From positions 2,976,001-3,040,000 of the forward strand of contig CM106586.1 in assembly GCA_048013815.1 (NCBI GenBank): a stretch of DNA of 64,000 nt, read 5' to 3'. How positions within the stretch are numbered: position 1 is the stretch's first letter; each line of letters starts with the position of its first letter. Source of the stretch: Setoptus koraiensis. Lineage: Eukaryota; Arthropoda. Position numbers and translations under genes: made by a program. The notes beneath the pieces are model-generated. The model ran no database searches and was not told the origin of the DNA. It saw only the letters and a program-made list of their open reading frames with translations. This document shows, piece by piece, positions 44,701 through 57,926 of this stretch.

Positions 44701-47700
44701 GTATAATTTTCCAATGGGCTAGCTAATATTACACAATCATTGTATTTTACATTGTATCAATTGCTCCATATATTCAAGTTGAGACTGCATCATGCTACAG
44801 TCGACGTTCTACCGTCTTCAAACATGGATACATTTGAGTTAACTTAACTGGCCTAAGTTAACTAAACAAACCTTTTGTGGTAAAACTATACAGTGGTAGT
44901 TGAGCTACTACTGAATGACTGACATCACTGTTACACAAGAGTATAAGTGTCATGCACTAACTACATACATGAGAGCTATTATCGTCACAATTTTATTTTA
45001 GCTTATAACACACACACAGAGGCTGCTTGTTAGGCCCGATCTTGTACAAATGGTGTCATGTCAGCGCAACAGTCTCTCTATCTGTCTCTGTCTCTTTGAA
45101 CGTCAGCGGCGTCACCAGCGATTTCTTGGTGTTGCTGCTAGTTCACTTCAGTTTGGTGGTACTCTTGTTGTTTGGCTGGCATCAAAGAGAAGTTTGCCTA
45201 ACGATTGGAAATTGAGCCAGCAGTAGTTCAAAGTTGTTGTCACCGTAATGATTTGGAATAGCTACCGCTGTTGCAAAAGTTGTCGTCGGAGTAGCAAATC
45301 AATTAACCGCAACAATATTATCATCGTCTTCGGTCAAGCGTTAACAAATATCATGACCACTAGCCGCAACCGCCATCATCATATATGTTGATCTTACACA
45401 TGTGTATGTAGATGTAGATGCACATATATACGTATATGTTTTACGGCCATGCTTCCTTGCATACGCCGAACACTTATATCCACCTGTTAGAGTAGGATGT
45501 AGTTGTAATAGTGGTGGTGCGGTGAGAGAATATATACCGCTTATATATATGTGTCTGTCTGTCTGTGTGTAAGGACAACAATGGGATATTCGACAAACAA
45601 CACACAACTACAATCAACTTGTTTCATGCCCTGCTACCATTACTGTTTCTATAACTACCTCGATTTATCCATCAGGCTGATCGATATTTGTTAAGCCGAT
45701 TGATACCAGTTGTTTGCGAGTTTGGTGGTGGCGCTGGTAGTGAGTGTGTGTGTGTGCGACTTGAATAACTGTTACTGTTGACCATCATTATGCATTCAGC
45801 GACTAGCATGCGACAAGGTAGGTATCTCCGGCAAAGGACACTGAATCTAAGTTTAGTAGATAGCAGTAGATATGGTAGACAGACCGCTGGATTTACTTTT
45901 TTGTATCTCCTGACGCTTGCTGGAATGATGCGCGATATTTTGAAATCTTATGCGCTATGTGTTGCAATATTCGACCATTAATGAATAGATCATTTGCCAG
46001 ATTTGAAACACAGACACACACACACACTTGAAACTTACTTGTCACGGAGTGTCTGAGTTGAGTAGAAGTCATTTGCATATGGCACAAACTGATACTTTAT
46101 TAGTGTGGTGTTCTACTAGCAAGTTGTGCAGTGGTTTTGTGTTATGTTGCCATCAATTCTAGCCTATTGTGCCTACCTGACCCAGTACTCAGAACGGCGT
46201 TGACATTTGAGTTGTCTAACTTTGTCAACCGATTGATTGGTAACAGAATTGGCCATTGCACAACACATTCTTGGCACTATAGCGTTCTCCAGATGTGTTA
46301 ATGTGTTGGCCAAAAGTCCATTCAGTGTTTCAGTCCAATTCAAATGCAAATGTGCAATGACAGCTGATATAAAGATTACAGACGAGTCAATGTTATAGGT
46401 AGAGTGCCTTGTTTTGACTAATAGGACGGCCAACGGTGAGCTCGGCTCTCCTAATCCCCTGCCTGATGCATCAATCTTATTAGCTAACTGTTGGTGACTT
46501 AGCCAGCTTTGCAGCAGGGCCGGGCAAGATTGATCATCTGCTCGAGCCAGCGAAGTAGTGAACCATTCATCATATTGATGATAATCATCTTTTGGTCAGC
46601 TACAATTACAATATGCTACCGGCACTGACCACTACCAGTGTAAGATTGTTTGTTTGGTAAGGTATAGGTATTTCGATTGGCATGACTTGGCTCGATTGTT
46701 GCCTGATTGACAGCTAGAACAGATTGACTCGTTAGTATGACCTGGCTGTGTGTGAGCTAGAGTGATGAAGACCAAATTATTCACGCTTCTCGTCGATGGG
46801 CACTCTCATAACACCATAGAGATTACTAGAGCATTACTAGCACACACTCGTAGCTGATCCTACTCATGGTCAGCTTATCTCTAACGCGATTGGGCCACTT
46901 GTCTTCATATTGCTCGTCAGTGCAGTTGTTGTAAGTGGCATCGTGGTCGTCGTCAATCTGTACATAAACAACTAAACAGTCAATCTCTTATTTAAATCTT
47001 CATTCAGCAATGGCTCGTTTGTTGTTTATGATCGATGGTTGTTGTTTGGGGGGACTTATTGGCACACACCAACAGTGCTAGCAACATTACATCATATGCA
47101 GCGACAATTGGCTGGCCATTTGGTTCTTTTTACTGACACTCGGACGCACACACACGGACACATAAAAATGGCATATAAACTTCATATTACGGAGTGATGG
47201 TGTGTAAAAAACATTGTACATTCGTGGAATTGTGCCAAATGATAATTTAAACCAATCCAATTCGATTCGTCCGTCGATGGTATTAATATAATCTCTCGTC
47301 CTGTTATGACTCCATTCTCTTGCAAGCCGATGTGTATTCCAGCTCCGTGTTACGATGATCCCTGGCGAGCGGTCAAGTGACAAAACAACGCTGCACGCCG
47401 ACGCTGTCACATTTACAGTAATGATTGCAATAGTAACAGTAAATATATTAATGATTAATAAAACTTCAATGATTAATAACTGCAATTCATTCTTTCATTA
47501 TTATTTTAATTACGACAGCAATTAATCAACGAAAAAATATAGAAACTATAGATTGTTTGCGTATATTGGCGGTTGTTGTGTCGGCCCCCTCGCCTTCAGC
47601 AAACTGATTGGTTGATGGAAATTAGCGCGCCAATTCAAACGCGCATAACTTGTCACTTGCGGGAATGAATGGCCAGAATTGAATTCTTACCAAGGCTTCC

Positions 47701-50700
47701 TCTCACAAGAAAAAGATTGTCGGAGACAATGCTCATCGGCTACCTGTCGAACCGTTGTTGGTAGTCAATCCAACAGCAACGATGTAGCGAGAATCGATTC
47801 TCGGAGCTCAGCAGTTGATCGGATGAATATACAAATGGGCCAAAGTCCGAGCCATACAGTAGAGCCAGACAAACATTGTGCTATTGCGGATAATGGATAG
47901 ATGAAATAGGCGTGACCTATGCGCAATAGGAATGTTCTTCTCATCGCCTCATCGAAGCCATCTTGGAAGGCAACACACACACGCACGCACACACAGGCAC
48001 CTGTGCTGTTGTGACTGACCAAGTGGCTTGTTGTTGCGTCTGTTGTTGTTGTTGGTGTCGTTGTTGCTGTTGTAGCAGCAGTAGGTGTAGTTTTGGTCAT
48101 GGTGGCGTTGTGACCAAGGCTGCGTATATGCCATTAGTTAGTGTTAAGGTTAACAATGTCTATTATGACGGTTTTGTTGTTGCGGAGTTGTTGCCAGTGC
48201 GCTAGTATTATCTTCACAGTCTATTCACACAATGTACAACGAACTGGCGATGTCTCTCATGTTCTTTACTCTTGTGTTTCCTTGGTCTCGCTCGTTGCAC
48301 TTGAATTGAACACAATCCAAAGAGAAGAAGCAAAATAGCAATCCCATTTCGACATAAGAGATCAAGTTCATGTGACATTGGTTGCACGAGTTTGCAATTA
48401 ACATCATTTGAGTTATTGCTATAATTTTTTGCCCGTCGACTGTTTAGTGAAAGTTTGCAAGTTTACGCAGCGACAGCAACAACAAACATCAGCAGCATCA
48501 TCAGAATAGCAACAGCAACAACCAAACTAAACTCTTGTTACAGACAGTGTCAACTGGTGAACACTTTGATGATAAATCCAACAATCTTATGAAGCCAGCA
48601 CTCTGATAAATCCAACATCAAGCGCATCCCCACAGTCAGCCACACTCACAAGAATCTACCTGGACTGGCGCAGAGCAAACAACCAATCAGTCTGTCTAGT
48701 GTGTCACTTTGAGAAAATGTCAACATAACCAGTGACAAAATATCCAGCTTGTTTTGTCGGGTTAGCACACATAAGAAACTAAATGATGATGGTGATGATA
48801 TCATAATTTCAAATTCGCCATAAGTTTATACTTGCAAATTCAACTTGTGTCATCATCAAGTTAACAGCACACATGCTAATAATGTTTCACTGGTTGTGCT
48901 AGCCAGCCGACACCAACAACAGCTGACAGCGTCTTGGCACTTGAATGTTAGGTAAGTTGAGCGACTATTTTGATAATGCTTTTACCATTTGCCTACACCC
49001 ACCAGTTAGTATGATATTTGTCAGATATGATAGTGTCAAGATATGTATAAGTGGCACAAGTGGAACCAGAATAAATGCACACTAAGATAGGTGCGACAAT
49101 AGACAATGCGACAACTCAACTAAACTTATCATCCTGAGACTTGAATCTCAAGAGCGACAAAACACAACTGATTGTTAATCGACATGTTCAACATATCGAT
49201 TAACTATTTATCTGCACACAAAAATGCTTTTATGTTATAGACACACGATTGATTCTATTAATTATTACAGTCCGATATTAGTCGCCAGCGCGCAATCATT
49301 AATTAGTTTGGCAAGCTCAAACATATTGTATGCAATCTTTTGTAATTATGGCAATCCTGGTAATGATGTTCATCAGATAATCCGGCTTGCCAGACAGTTG
49401 ATTTTCACCGAAGTTTATAAACTTTTTTTGCTACGCTCAAGTCGTATCCTAACATCAAACAGCTGATGACGTGTGATGATAGCATCTATACTAATGGATC
49501 GCTTTCATCATTGCACCCTCAAGTTGTTAATTTTGTTCATTATTCAAAACGTTGCTGTATGAATGAAAAGGAAATAGTGAGAAGAGAAGAGTGAGAGAGA
49601 CGTTTAGTTGAACCGCATTAGTTAGTCACGCCGAGCATGGTAATTAAACATGATCAACAACTATTGAGTTACTTAACTAGCATTTGTCAAGCATTCTACG
49701 AATGCAGGTCTGTCAGTCTCATTTGACAATGCTACATCGACTATTAGAATGTCACACTAACGTCAGCACCAGCACTTGTGGTCATCACGAATGTTACTAC
49801 ACAAGATGACTCGAAGCAAACGACCGCTCTAACAATCTTGTAAGTTGCAAGATTGATTTATATAATTTGCAAGTCACACATGCCTTCAAATTGTTGCAGA
49901 CAGACCCGTCTTGCTCTTATGTTGCTGCAATGTCAGTGTCAAGAATCTAGACTATTCTCAAAAGGTTCTATTCGACTATTGAAATGAGTGAATAAGAATA
50001 TATATTTATATATATTCTTTACATTACACATGCCGCCGCCGCCGGTATACTACACATCCATGTGAATGAGGATGCCGCTATTGGATGCGTTTTGTCGCAA
50101 CAAGTATACAGGTACTACTATGTTGTAACATACTATTGATGTGGCTAGAACACTTTGCTATTTAATCACCTCATTACATCTCCCGTCTAATTTAACACGA
50201 GACAGCCGTGCTGTTTGGGGTTTCTCTCCACTCACCTGTCTTAGCGCACTCGTTCGTCACTAAAACCATCAGACAACTACATCTACATTGTGAGTTGTTT
50301 GTATTCAAAATAAAGTGGTGCTGTTGCAATTATGATCATGCTTATGTAATAGCATATATGTCTGTAAGAAGCGCCAAGACAAACCGTCACGTATCGAGAT
50401 AGCGTGCAAATCGTGGAAGCCGGGCCTTTATCACTCAACACATCTTCACGAAGAAAGAAAAAAAATTGATATGAAATGAGTGTTTCATATCCATTTTTTA
50501 TTCTGTTACACTGACTATATTTAGTCAATATTGAATGTTCCGATTAGTGGAATACAATAACAAGAAACAGTGTTTGTATGCAAAACCATACCGCCCCATT
50601 ATGATGAGTCGTATCTGACGCTCGACTGCTGTTGTCAAATGCCAGAGGAAAAAAGTGGAAGCCAGAGAAGCAAAAACTGTTTTCGTATTTTTCTACTCCT

Positions 50701-51664
50701 CTGTCGTGTGCACCTCTAGACCAGCGCCCTGAGCCAGCGACTTGTTGAAACACATCCGTTCAGTTGAATCGATTATATCGGACAAGTGCTAATTATAATT
50801 ATAATTATAACCTCACATTATCCCCACATAAGTTAGTGTTCACCTGAGTGGTGTTGACTAGTAGTTTATTAGGGCAACAGTATATATAGCCAGCGGTAAT
50901 ATTCATCTCAATATCTTGATCATAATCAGTGCAATCAGAGTATCAATTGGCCATATCACCAGAAGCAATAGAGCAACATTGAGCCTATCGAGCGTTGATA
51001 TATGCGAGTTGGAATTGGCTGGCGCCGCAATTTACTACTACCATCCGTAGCCAGTTATGCCACAACATGCAATCTCTCGTCTATTATGAAGGTGAGTAGC
51101 GGAGAAAAAAACATATGGCTTTTGTCGCGCACACAGCCACCTGATAGGCGAGAGTTGTTCGCTGTTTGGAGCGCTGTTTAACTTGTTGCCAACGAATATT
51201 GTTACGTAAGCGCCTCTTTTAGGCAAAACAAAACACAAAATGAGTCGCGTTTAACCGTTACCATCCAACAACGACATACACATATGTTGCGTTCGCGAGA
51301 CGAGACTTGGCTCACTCCAACAGAGAGAATATCCCTTTGCTTCTCCCGCGTTCCTCAGTGGGCTACTCTAATTCGAGCCAGCACTAACTGCTATTTTCGC
51401 TGGTTGTCGCTCAACCCCGTTGGCACCTTCAACTTTGCCACCACCAACACCATCGCCACTACCACTACCACTGGCTCCATCACTAGCACTGCCACTGGCA
51501 CTGTCAGCGTCATCAGCAGCAACGACCTTGATGCAGCAAGTAAGCGCCGTCAACAGATTGTTCAGTTTGTTGTGAGTGTGCGTTCGCAGCGCCGACCCAA
51601 AGTTACGTAATGCACGACAGATGGACGCAACTGGTAAACTGCTCATTGCCAGTAACTGCAAGTT

Positions 51665-51686
51665 GTTGTTGTTGTTGTTGTTGTAG
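51665..51686. repeat. (TTG)n microsatellite
   Basis: About seven GTT triplets. Confidence 0.9.
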
Positions 51687-52334
51687 TGGCTTCTGTCAGT
51701 GACATGTTTTCGGAGCACAGTTTGCATCGAAACGAATCAGATTGATACAGTAACAGCATTAGCAGCAACCGGTGGGTGTCGTGAGCGGCGGCCCGAGCCC
51801 CGCAAAAGCGTTGCCAAAAGTGGCGCCAGCCCGTTCAAGGAAACAACGACGACCGCCACACCATGCGAACCACCGTTATACCGCCAGGTTTGCAGTGAGC
51901 GGCACCAGTCAGTGACACCAAAGCCCGGGGACCAGTCACGACAATAGTGAGCCCGTGTAATGGTCGAGAGGTGCACTCGTCGACGGCCGGCCATTGTTGG
52001 TTCGGAGCGGCCATCAGAGCTCTGTCTATCAGGGAGAGAGAGAAAGAGAGAGAGAGCGAGCGAGACGGAGAGAGCGACCCCGTTCGGCTGGCCCTCATCT
52101 GGGGGAATGTCGCTCTTTACTGATCGTTCAGTCATGCTGCATAACCAATAGAGAGCGGACAGAAAGAACCAGTTGAATGGGTAGCGACAGGGCGAAAAAA
52201 ACTTTCACTTAACCTTCAATCTATCCATGGACATTACGTAATATGTCGTGTGAACTGCAACGGCTGCACGGCCAGCAGCGCCAACATTCACGCAATCATA
52301 CTGGCGACGATTGTGCGTTCTCACGTGGAATCAC

Positions 52335-52425
52335 AACAACAGCAACGGCCAAAACAACAACAACGACAACAGTGACAACGACAACAGCGACAACAACAAC
52401 AGCGACAGCAACAACAGCGACACGG
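52335..52425. repeat. CAA/CGA trinucleotide array
   Basis: About 90 bp of CAA, CGA, CAG and TGA triplets. Confidence 0.9.
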
Positions 52426-52916
52426 CCGGTTCACATTCGGTCGGGTGTCTAGAGCTCATGAAAATATTACATAATAATGTATGAGAGGTTGTGTATTGTG
52501 CAGGACGCGGGCAGAGAGGGAGAGAGAGAGCGAGAGTAACGGTCTCACAGAAAGCGAGGCCTCAATTGCACCGATTGACCTTCGCGCTTGCACTGGCATG
52601 TTGCTTTTGGTGGCCAATTAATTTGATGATCCATTTGGCGTACAAGATTGTGAGTGTGTGAGCACTGTTGTGTAACTGGCAAGCTAAACAGTTACGCAAC
52701 AGTGTTGCTAGCCTCAAAATTGCCGGACCAACATGTACCGACACACAGTGTATGTTGCGCCGATCGCATTATAATGGTCACTTATTGACCGTTGGCCTAA
52801 TTGGCATCAGCAAACATTGACATCCCATGTCCACTGCACAATTAATGTGATTTTTGCGTGCGCTGTTGCGCAACGTGGCGCACCGTTTTGTGCATGTTCG
52901 CAAAATATCCGTCTGT

Positions 52917-52955
52917 CGCTTTGTATATCCGTCCAACGGACGGATATACAAAGCG
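52917..52955. repeat. perfect 18-bp inverted repeat with 3-nt loop
   Basis: CGCTTTGTATATCCGTCC (52917-52934) and its exact reverse complement (52938-52955) flank AAC. Confidence 0.97.
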
Positions 52956-53036
52956 AGAGTTGTTGGCAAAATGTGGTTTGAGATTGGTCATTGACTCGGA
53001 GTGCACAATTACCGCACACTTTGTCTCGTGTTTGCT

Positions 53037-53073
53037 CGTGCTGTAATGGCTGTCGCGAGCCAATTACAGCACG
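53037..53073. repeat. foldback with about 15-bp stem
   Basis: CGTGCTGTAATGGCT pairs with AGCCAATTACAGCACG with a single one-base bulge and a 6-nt loop, 81 bp after the previous foldback. Confidence 0.9.
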
Positions 53074-54265
53074 TTGGTTTGCCAGTCAAACCGGGCACCG
53101 ACTGGCGAGCTATCTGGTGGCTGTGGTTGTCATCGCCGGCAAGTCATTGTTGATGGTGCCAGTGTGTTGCATTGTCATGTTGCATCAGATGGCATCTTGC
53201 TGGCGCCAAGACACCATGAGACAACAAAAGAGACAGCACAGTTTCAGAAAGGGGCGCTGCGGGACAAGCGCAAAAAGTGCATAAGAAGTGCAAAAGAACC
53301 GTTGTCTATGAACAGCAGTTGCAGCAGCTTAGAAAAAATCATATAGAAAAAGTTATAGAAGAAAAAAGTGAATATCCTCTCTGTGTGTTTGTATTCGCGA
53401 GCCTCACAGGCTAATTATCTCGTCTGTTGTGTTCTTGTTGGTGGGCGCTGCCCTTGCGCGTGTATTTCCGGCTCAATTAGGCCCCCCCCCCGTACCTCAA
53501 TGAATGGAAGCTTGTTGTTGCGCGACAAAATCGCGCGGCCGGCTCGCCTCTGGGGCAGCTTTCCGAACAGACAGAGGATCAGTGAGAACACAGTTGCCAA
53601 CTGAGGCCCCTCTCACATGTTTATGGTCTGGATGATATGGGCCCGGGGATATATAATGTTGTTGACAGAGCCATCAATTTTAACTTATGTACAAGCGCGC
53701 ATCAGCAATAATAATGAATGGCGCCCATCATTAGTAATACATATAAATAGCGCCCGCGTAATTCTCGCACAGTCATAAGTGGCACAGTGGCGTAAGATGG
53801 ATAGACGGTTCGCACACAGACAGTGCACATTGTGCAGCAGCGAGCGAGCGGGGAGAGAAAAAATGGCCAATGCAAATGGCGATGCCAGTTTTTAATTCTT
53901 AATTTGCGCGCGCCAACACTCAGCACCGTCTAAACAACAATCCATTAGCCACTGCTGCTGCTACGGCGCTCATAATCTGTTGTTGTGTTGCGAGACACAC
54001 TGTCCCACTACTAGTGAGTCAGTAGAGTAGTTCATTAGGGCGCTAAACAAATGGCCGCGCAGGGGCGCTAAACGCTCACTTAATGAGTGACAGTGCCGAG
54101 CTGGCAGCGCGAACATCCCATTGGCGAGCGCGCGCGCGCTGAGCGTCACATCCTGCGCACTGTCGCTGGCTGTTACCGCTGCACTTAGGCCAGCGGCGGC
54201 GGTGAATGGCAACACGAAATCGCGCAGAGCGAAGTAGCGACTCGGCCGCTACTCACCAGCAGCCA

Positions 54266-54268
54266 GTG

Positions 54269-54299
<31 letters not shown>

Positions 54300-54330
54300 T
54301 GTGTGTGTGTGTGTGTGCGTGTGTGTGTGC
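54266..54330. repeat. long (TG)n microsatellite
   Basis: About 65 bp of TG with one GG and one CG interruption. Confidence 0.95.
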
Positions 54331-54608
54331 AAAGACAAAGGGGCGACATTATGTGTGTGTATAATTTGCATTTTAGTTGCCGCAGTTGCCAGCGAAAACC
54401 CGATCGGGGGACGGAGCGGGCCGAGGGGCGGCCAAGTGAGAGTAGAAGCAGATGCCACGTCGGCTGCAATCGCAACTTGCAACTGTCACCCTTTGGGCCA
54501 GCTCAATAACGAGCGTGGCTGGCACAACAAGCTGGCTCCCGCTCATTAGAGTTGACGCAAGCAGCAAAAATTGCAGCCAGGGCGCAATATAGTATTATTT
54601 GGTGGGGG

Positions 54609-54609
<1 letters not shown>

Positions 54610-54641
<32 letters not shown>
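54610..54641. repeat. (AC)16 microsatellite
   Basis: A pure AC run preceded by GGTGGGGGGC. Confidence 0.95.
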
Positions 54642-54644
<3 letters not shown>

Positions 54645-55596
54645 GTGCGTGATGGAACAACTGCGCTGCGAGTTGAACATTGAACTTTTGCTTGCAGCGT
54701 GCAGCGCCCATCATAAACACGCACACATTATAGGCCATTGGCGGCGCGCACCACAGCACGCGCATCGCAAACTGATTGCATTGTGCAGTCCCGCACTGCT
54801 GCCACACACACACACACTAGCAGCGCTGTACATGCATGGCAACTCGCGAGTTTGTTCGATCGTTTGCTGGGCGCGTCGAACAAGCGAGTTTGGCAGGAAT
54901 GCACACACACACACACACATAATGTAACAGTGTGCGGCAGCACCAATGTGTAGCACCGATGTGTGTCGCATCATGTGTGCGTGTGATCATGATACGCAAG
55001 ATGGACGCGCAATGCGCTCAAAGGGGTACCAGCGACTCAATATAGACACTGGACTCCAGCGACTGGAGTGGCTGCACGAGTACGTGGCCGCTGTGTGTGT
55101 GTGTGCGCTTGTGTGTGGCGGGCGACCATGGGCGCAGAATGTTACTGTGTCGAACTGCACTGGTAACTAACGAATTGTGTGCGCTAACAAGCGACTCAAC
55201 AATGTGTGCGTGTGTGTGTGTGTGTATGAGCAGCCCAGGGAAAAACTGAGAGAATTCTTTTTTGCTCTCGCCGTTGCCACTGCTAGCTGACTCGGCGAAG
55301 AGTTAATATCGCCATCGCTCGTATTATTGCAACAACAACAATATATTGCCGCTAATTAATTAATTAATGACAGCACCAATCAAGTCGGAAGTCGTTTGCG
55401 GGACAAGCGGACAACACACACACACAACTGATACTATCAGTCTCATAGCTGCGCGATCGACGCTGGCCGAGCAAGCCACAAGCTGATGCGCCCACAGGAC
55501 GACCGTTGGCCACAATTCGCAATCTTGTTGCATTGCCACAATTGACCCGCTGCTCACACAACAAATATTATTCGATATTCCCACCGAGCGTCCCAA

Positions 55597-55652
55597 TACG
55601 AGTCGTACGAGTCATCCGAGACATACGAGCCATACGAGCCGTACGAGCCATA
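55597..55652. repeat. 9-bp minisatellite in the presumed 5' UTR
   Basis: Six ATACGAGYC-type units ending 25 bp before the ATG of the zinc-finger gene. Confidence 0.85.
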
Positions 55653-55677
55653 GCGGCGACCCATCGAGCCACGGACA

Positions 55678-55984
55678 ATGATGAACCACAACAGGACCAG
55701 CAACAACGATTACGGGACCATTGCCACAAGCTCGAGAGCGTCGTCCGCTGGTCTGAGACTTGGCGCTGGCCAGAACGGCCAGCATCACAAGCAAGTCACA
55801 CAAAACCACCAACTGCAACAATCGCAGCATGATTGCAACAATCACATACAACAGCAGCAGCAGCACAACCACTTGCAGCAGCAACAGCAACATCACCAAC
55901 ATCAGCAACAGCATCAGCACGGAACACTCAGCAACAAACACTCTATTATAGCATTGTCGAAACTCAGAGATTACATGTCCAACG
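55678..55984 (+). CDS. rotund/squeeze-type zinc-finger gene, candidate first coding exon
   Basis: The frame opens with ATGATG, runs 102 codons and ends with one base, which matches the two-base start of the next exon. The product is rich in His, Gln and Asn like the next exon and ends IIALSKLRDYMSN. The donor is weak: GTACGG after 55984, or GTAGGC after 55990, both in the same phase. The Gln/His runs could come from repeats, but KLRDYM and the phase match support coding. An alternative is a first exon further upstream. Confidence 0.5.
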
Positions 55985-56659
55985 GTACGGGTAGGCGCCT
56001 AACATTTAATTGTTATTTCCAATCATTTTCATATCGTTTGGCATCAGTCAACAAAATATTGAGCACCAAATATTTTATCATTTAACGCTGGCCCAAATCA
56101 ATAATAGAGCTATAACTATTGTTAGCCTATAATGGGCCACAAATATGGCGGCACCGCTTGCACGGTGTCGTGCACATCGGCGTATCATCATTTGATACCC
56201 CGTTGTTGCTGCAAACCAATATCAGCCCATCTTGCTCCATCAAACTTATGTGTGTGCTCACGCAACTTGTCACAACAGTGATAGTTCTATATCATCTAGC
56301 CAATACAGTCTAACCGATAGAGTTATCAACATTATGATTTACGCTACTTCCTATATCGTATTGAAACGTCCGACAGTGTGAGACACTTGTGCCAGCTCTA
56401 TTGTGTGCCAGCTCACATTGAATAGTCAAGATGTGTGCACCACAAAGATATATCAACGCCTCTTAAACTCTTACTTACTTACAACTTCATCATTAACCCG
56501 ACACTCTCTCTCTCACTCTTTTATTGACTTATCTAACTAATCATTGTCTTTGAATTTCTTCCCAATGTACATGAATCTCTGTCTCTCTTGTGCCCTGTCT
56601 ACTGTATCACAACAACCAACACCGACAATAATAATAATAATTATAATTTCGCGGAGCAG
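55985..56659 (+). other. intron 1 of the zinc-finger gene (inferred)
   Basis: About 0.67 kb, AT-richer than the flanking exons. Two AG sites (56656, 56659) are possible acceptors, differing by one codon. Confidence 0.45.
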
Positions 56660-57813
56660 CATCCTCCTTGATCCCGAATCAAGTGAATGCAATTGGACAC
56701 CAAAGTCGCGCACATTTAAACACAAACAATCACTACACCAGTAACAATAATAGCGTCAGTAGTAGTAACAACAATAGCAACAATAATAATCACAACTTAC
56801 TAACCAACGCTACTAACGATGATGCCGTATATTCTACAAGTTTAAACACTGCTCATTTGCCACAAATAAATCATCATAATAACGACCATCACCAACATCA
56901 AAACTTAGACCAGTCATTACTAACTTCCTTTACGAGATCATCTCCATCGTCGTCTAATTCATCGTCGCCAAATATCACTATGCACCAAAGTCATCATCAC
57001 TTCGGCAGCGCCATCACCTCATCAGCATCTAGCGCTCTCCATTTAGATCATATAGGATCGCATCAATATAATAACAATAATCACCATCACCACCATCAGC
57101 AACATCACAATTTGACATACAACCAGACTTCAGTATCGCCCTTTAGCCATCATCATTTGATAGAGCAACAACACCAACAATTTCACCAAAATCAACATCA
57201 GACCAATTTGCATCATCAGCAACAACATCAGCACGCTCAGCATACTCAACAACAGCAACAACAACAACAGCAGCATCACCAGCAACAGCATCAGCAACAT
57301 CAACGGGATGGCACAAATCAACACTCGTTGTATCATCAATTGGCAACAAATGCGGCCCATGTTAATCAAATCTATGGCACCAGCAATGGAACAAGCCACA
57401 CCAACGGTGGCACTACCAATAGCGGCCAATCTCAACATCAGGCCTCTTTGCATCAGAATCAATTGATGGTCGGTGGTGGTCATCACATACATGCCCATTC
57501 CCATAATCACCACCAAAGTCAGGCAGCCGCAGCTGCTGCTGCAGCGGCTGCCATGGCAGCTAGCCAGGCTCTAGCAAAAAATCACAATCATTATGTAAAC
57601 ACATCAAGCGTCATTCCAGGCAATAACGCTGCAGTTAATATGGCAGCCAATACTGGTCACCACCACTCTGGCCTCCATCATCACCATCATCAGCAAACTG
57701 GACATCTACATGCCGGTGGTCATCATCACAACCATCTCTCACAACAGCAGCACGTATTACATCATCCTGCTATCGTGGCTTCTAGAAAATATCAGTGTAG
57801 GATTTGTTCTCAG
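56660..57813 (+). CDS. rotund/squeeze-type zinc-finger gene, exon 2
   Basis: Open across 1154 nt and ending with CAG|GTAAGA. It codes a low-complexity region: Asn, Ser and His runs, a stretch of about eight Gln, a ten-residue Ala run and a His-rich segment. These are typical of activation or interaction domains of insect developmental regulators. The last residues YQCRICSQ are the first half of zinc finger 1, so the finger is split by the intron and continues in phase 0 in the next exon. Confidence 0.8.
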
Positions 57814-57926
57814 GTAAGATTTTTAATTAAAATAAGATGCAATATACTAATCTAAATCTACTGAATACTTATCGTTGCCTTTCTATCAATCTCGCCTGTA
57901 CGATACCATTTCCATATCTCATTCAG
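57814..57926 (+). other. intron 2 of the zinc-finger gene
   Basis: 113 nt, GTAAGA at the start and TCTCATTCAG at the end, AT-rich and phase 0. It interrupts the first finger between its cysteines and histidines. Confidence 0.9.

Larger units (their letters stand above)
41769..55677. other. 13.9-kb gene-poor stretch
   Basis: No supported gene between USP48 and the zinc-finger gene. 41.8-50.9 kb is AT-rich with short random-looking frames and occasional CA/TG runs. From about 51 kb it turns GC-rich, with CAA, GA, TG and AC repeats, three RTTAYGTAAY palindromes (51602, 52233, 52466) and two foldbacks near 52.9-53.1 kb. It may contain distal regulatory DNA or non-coding transcripts. Confidence 0.5.

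Noticed and set aside
47087-47485. 132-codon minus-strand frame with a hydrophobic start
   Set aside because: It begins at TTG, has no ATG near the hydrophobic part and no recognised domain; kept only as a possibility.
51284-51540. Plus-strand ATG frame ending at a GTAAGC donor, a possible distal first exon of the zinc-finger gene
   Set aside because: The second half is an ACC/ACT repeat translated as Thr/Ser, and no in-phase partner could be chosen.
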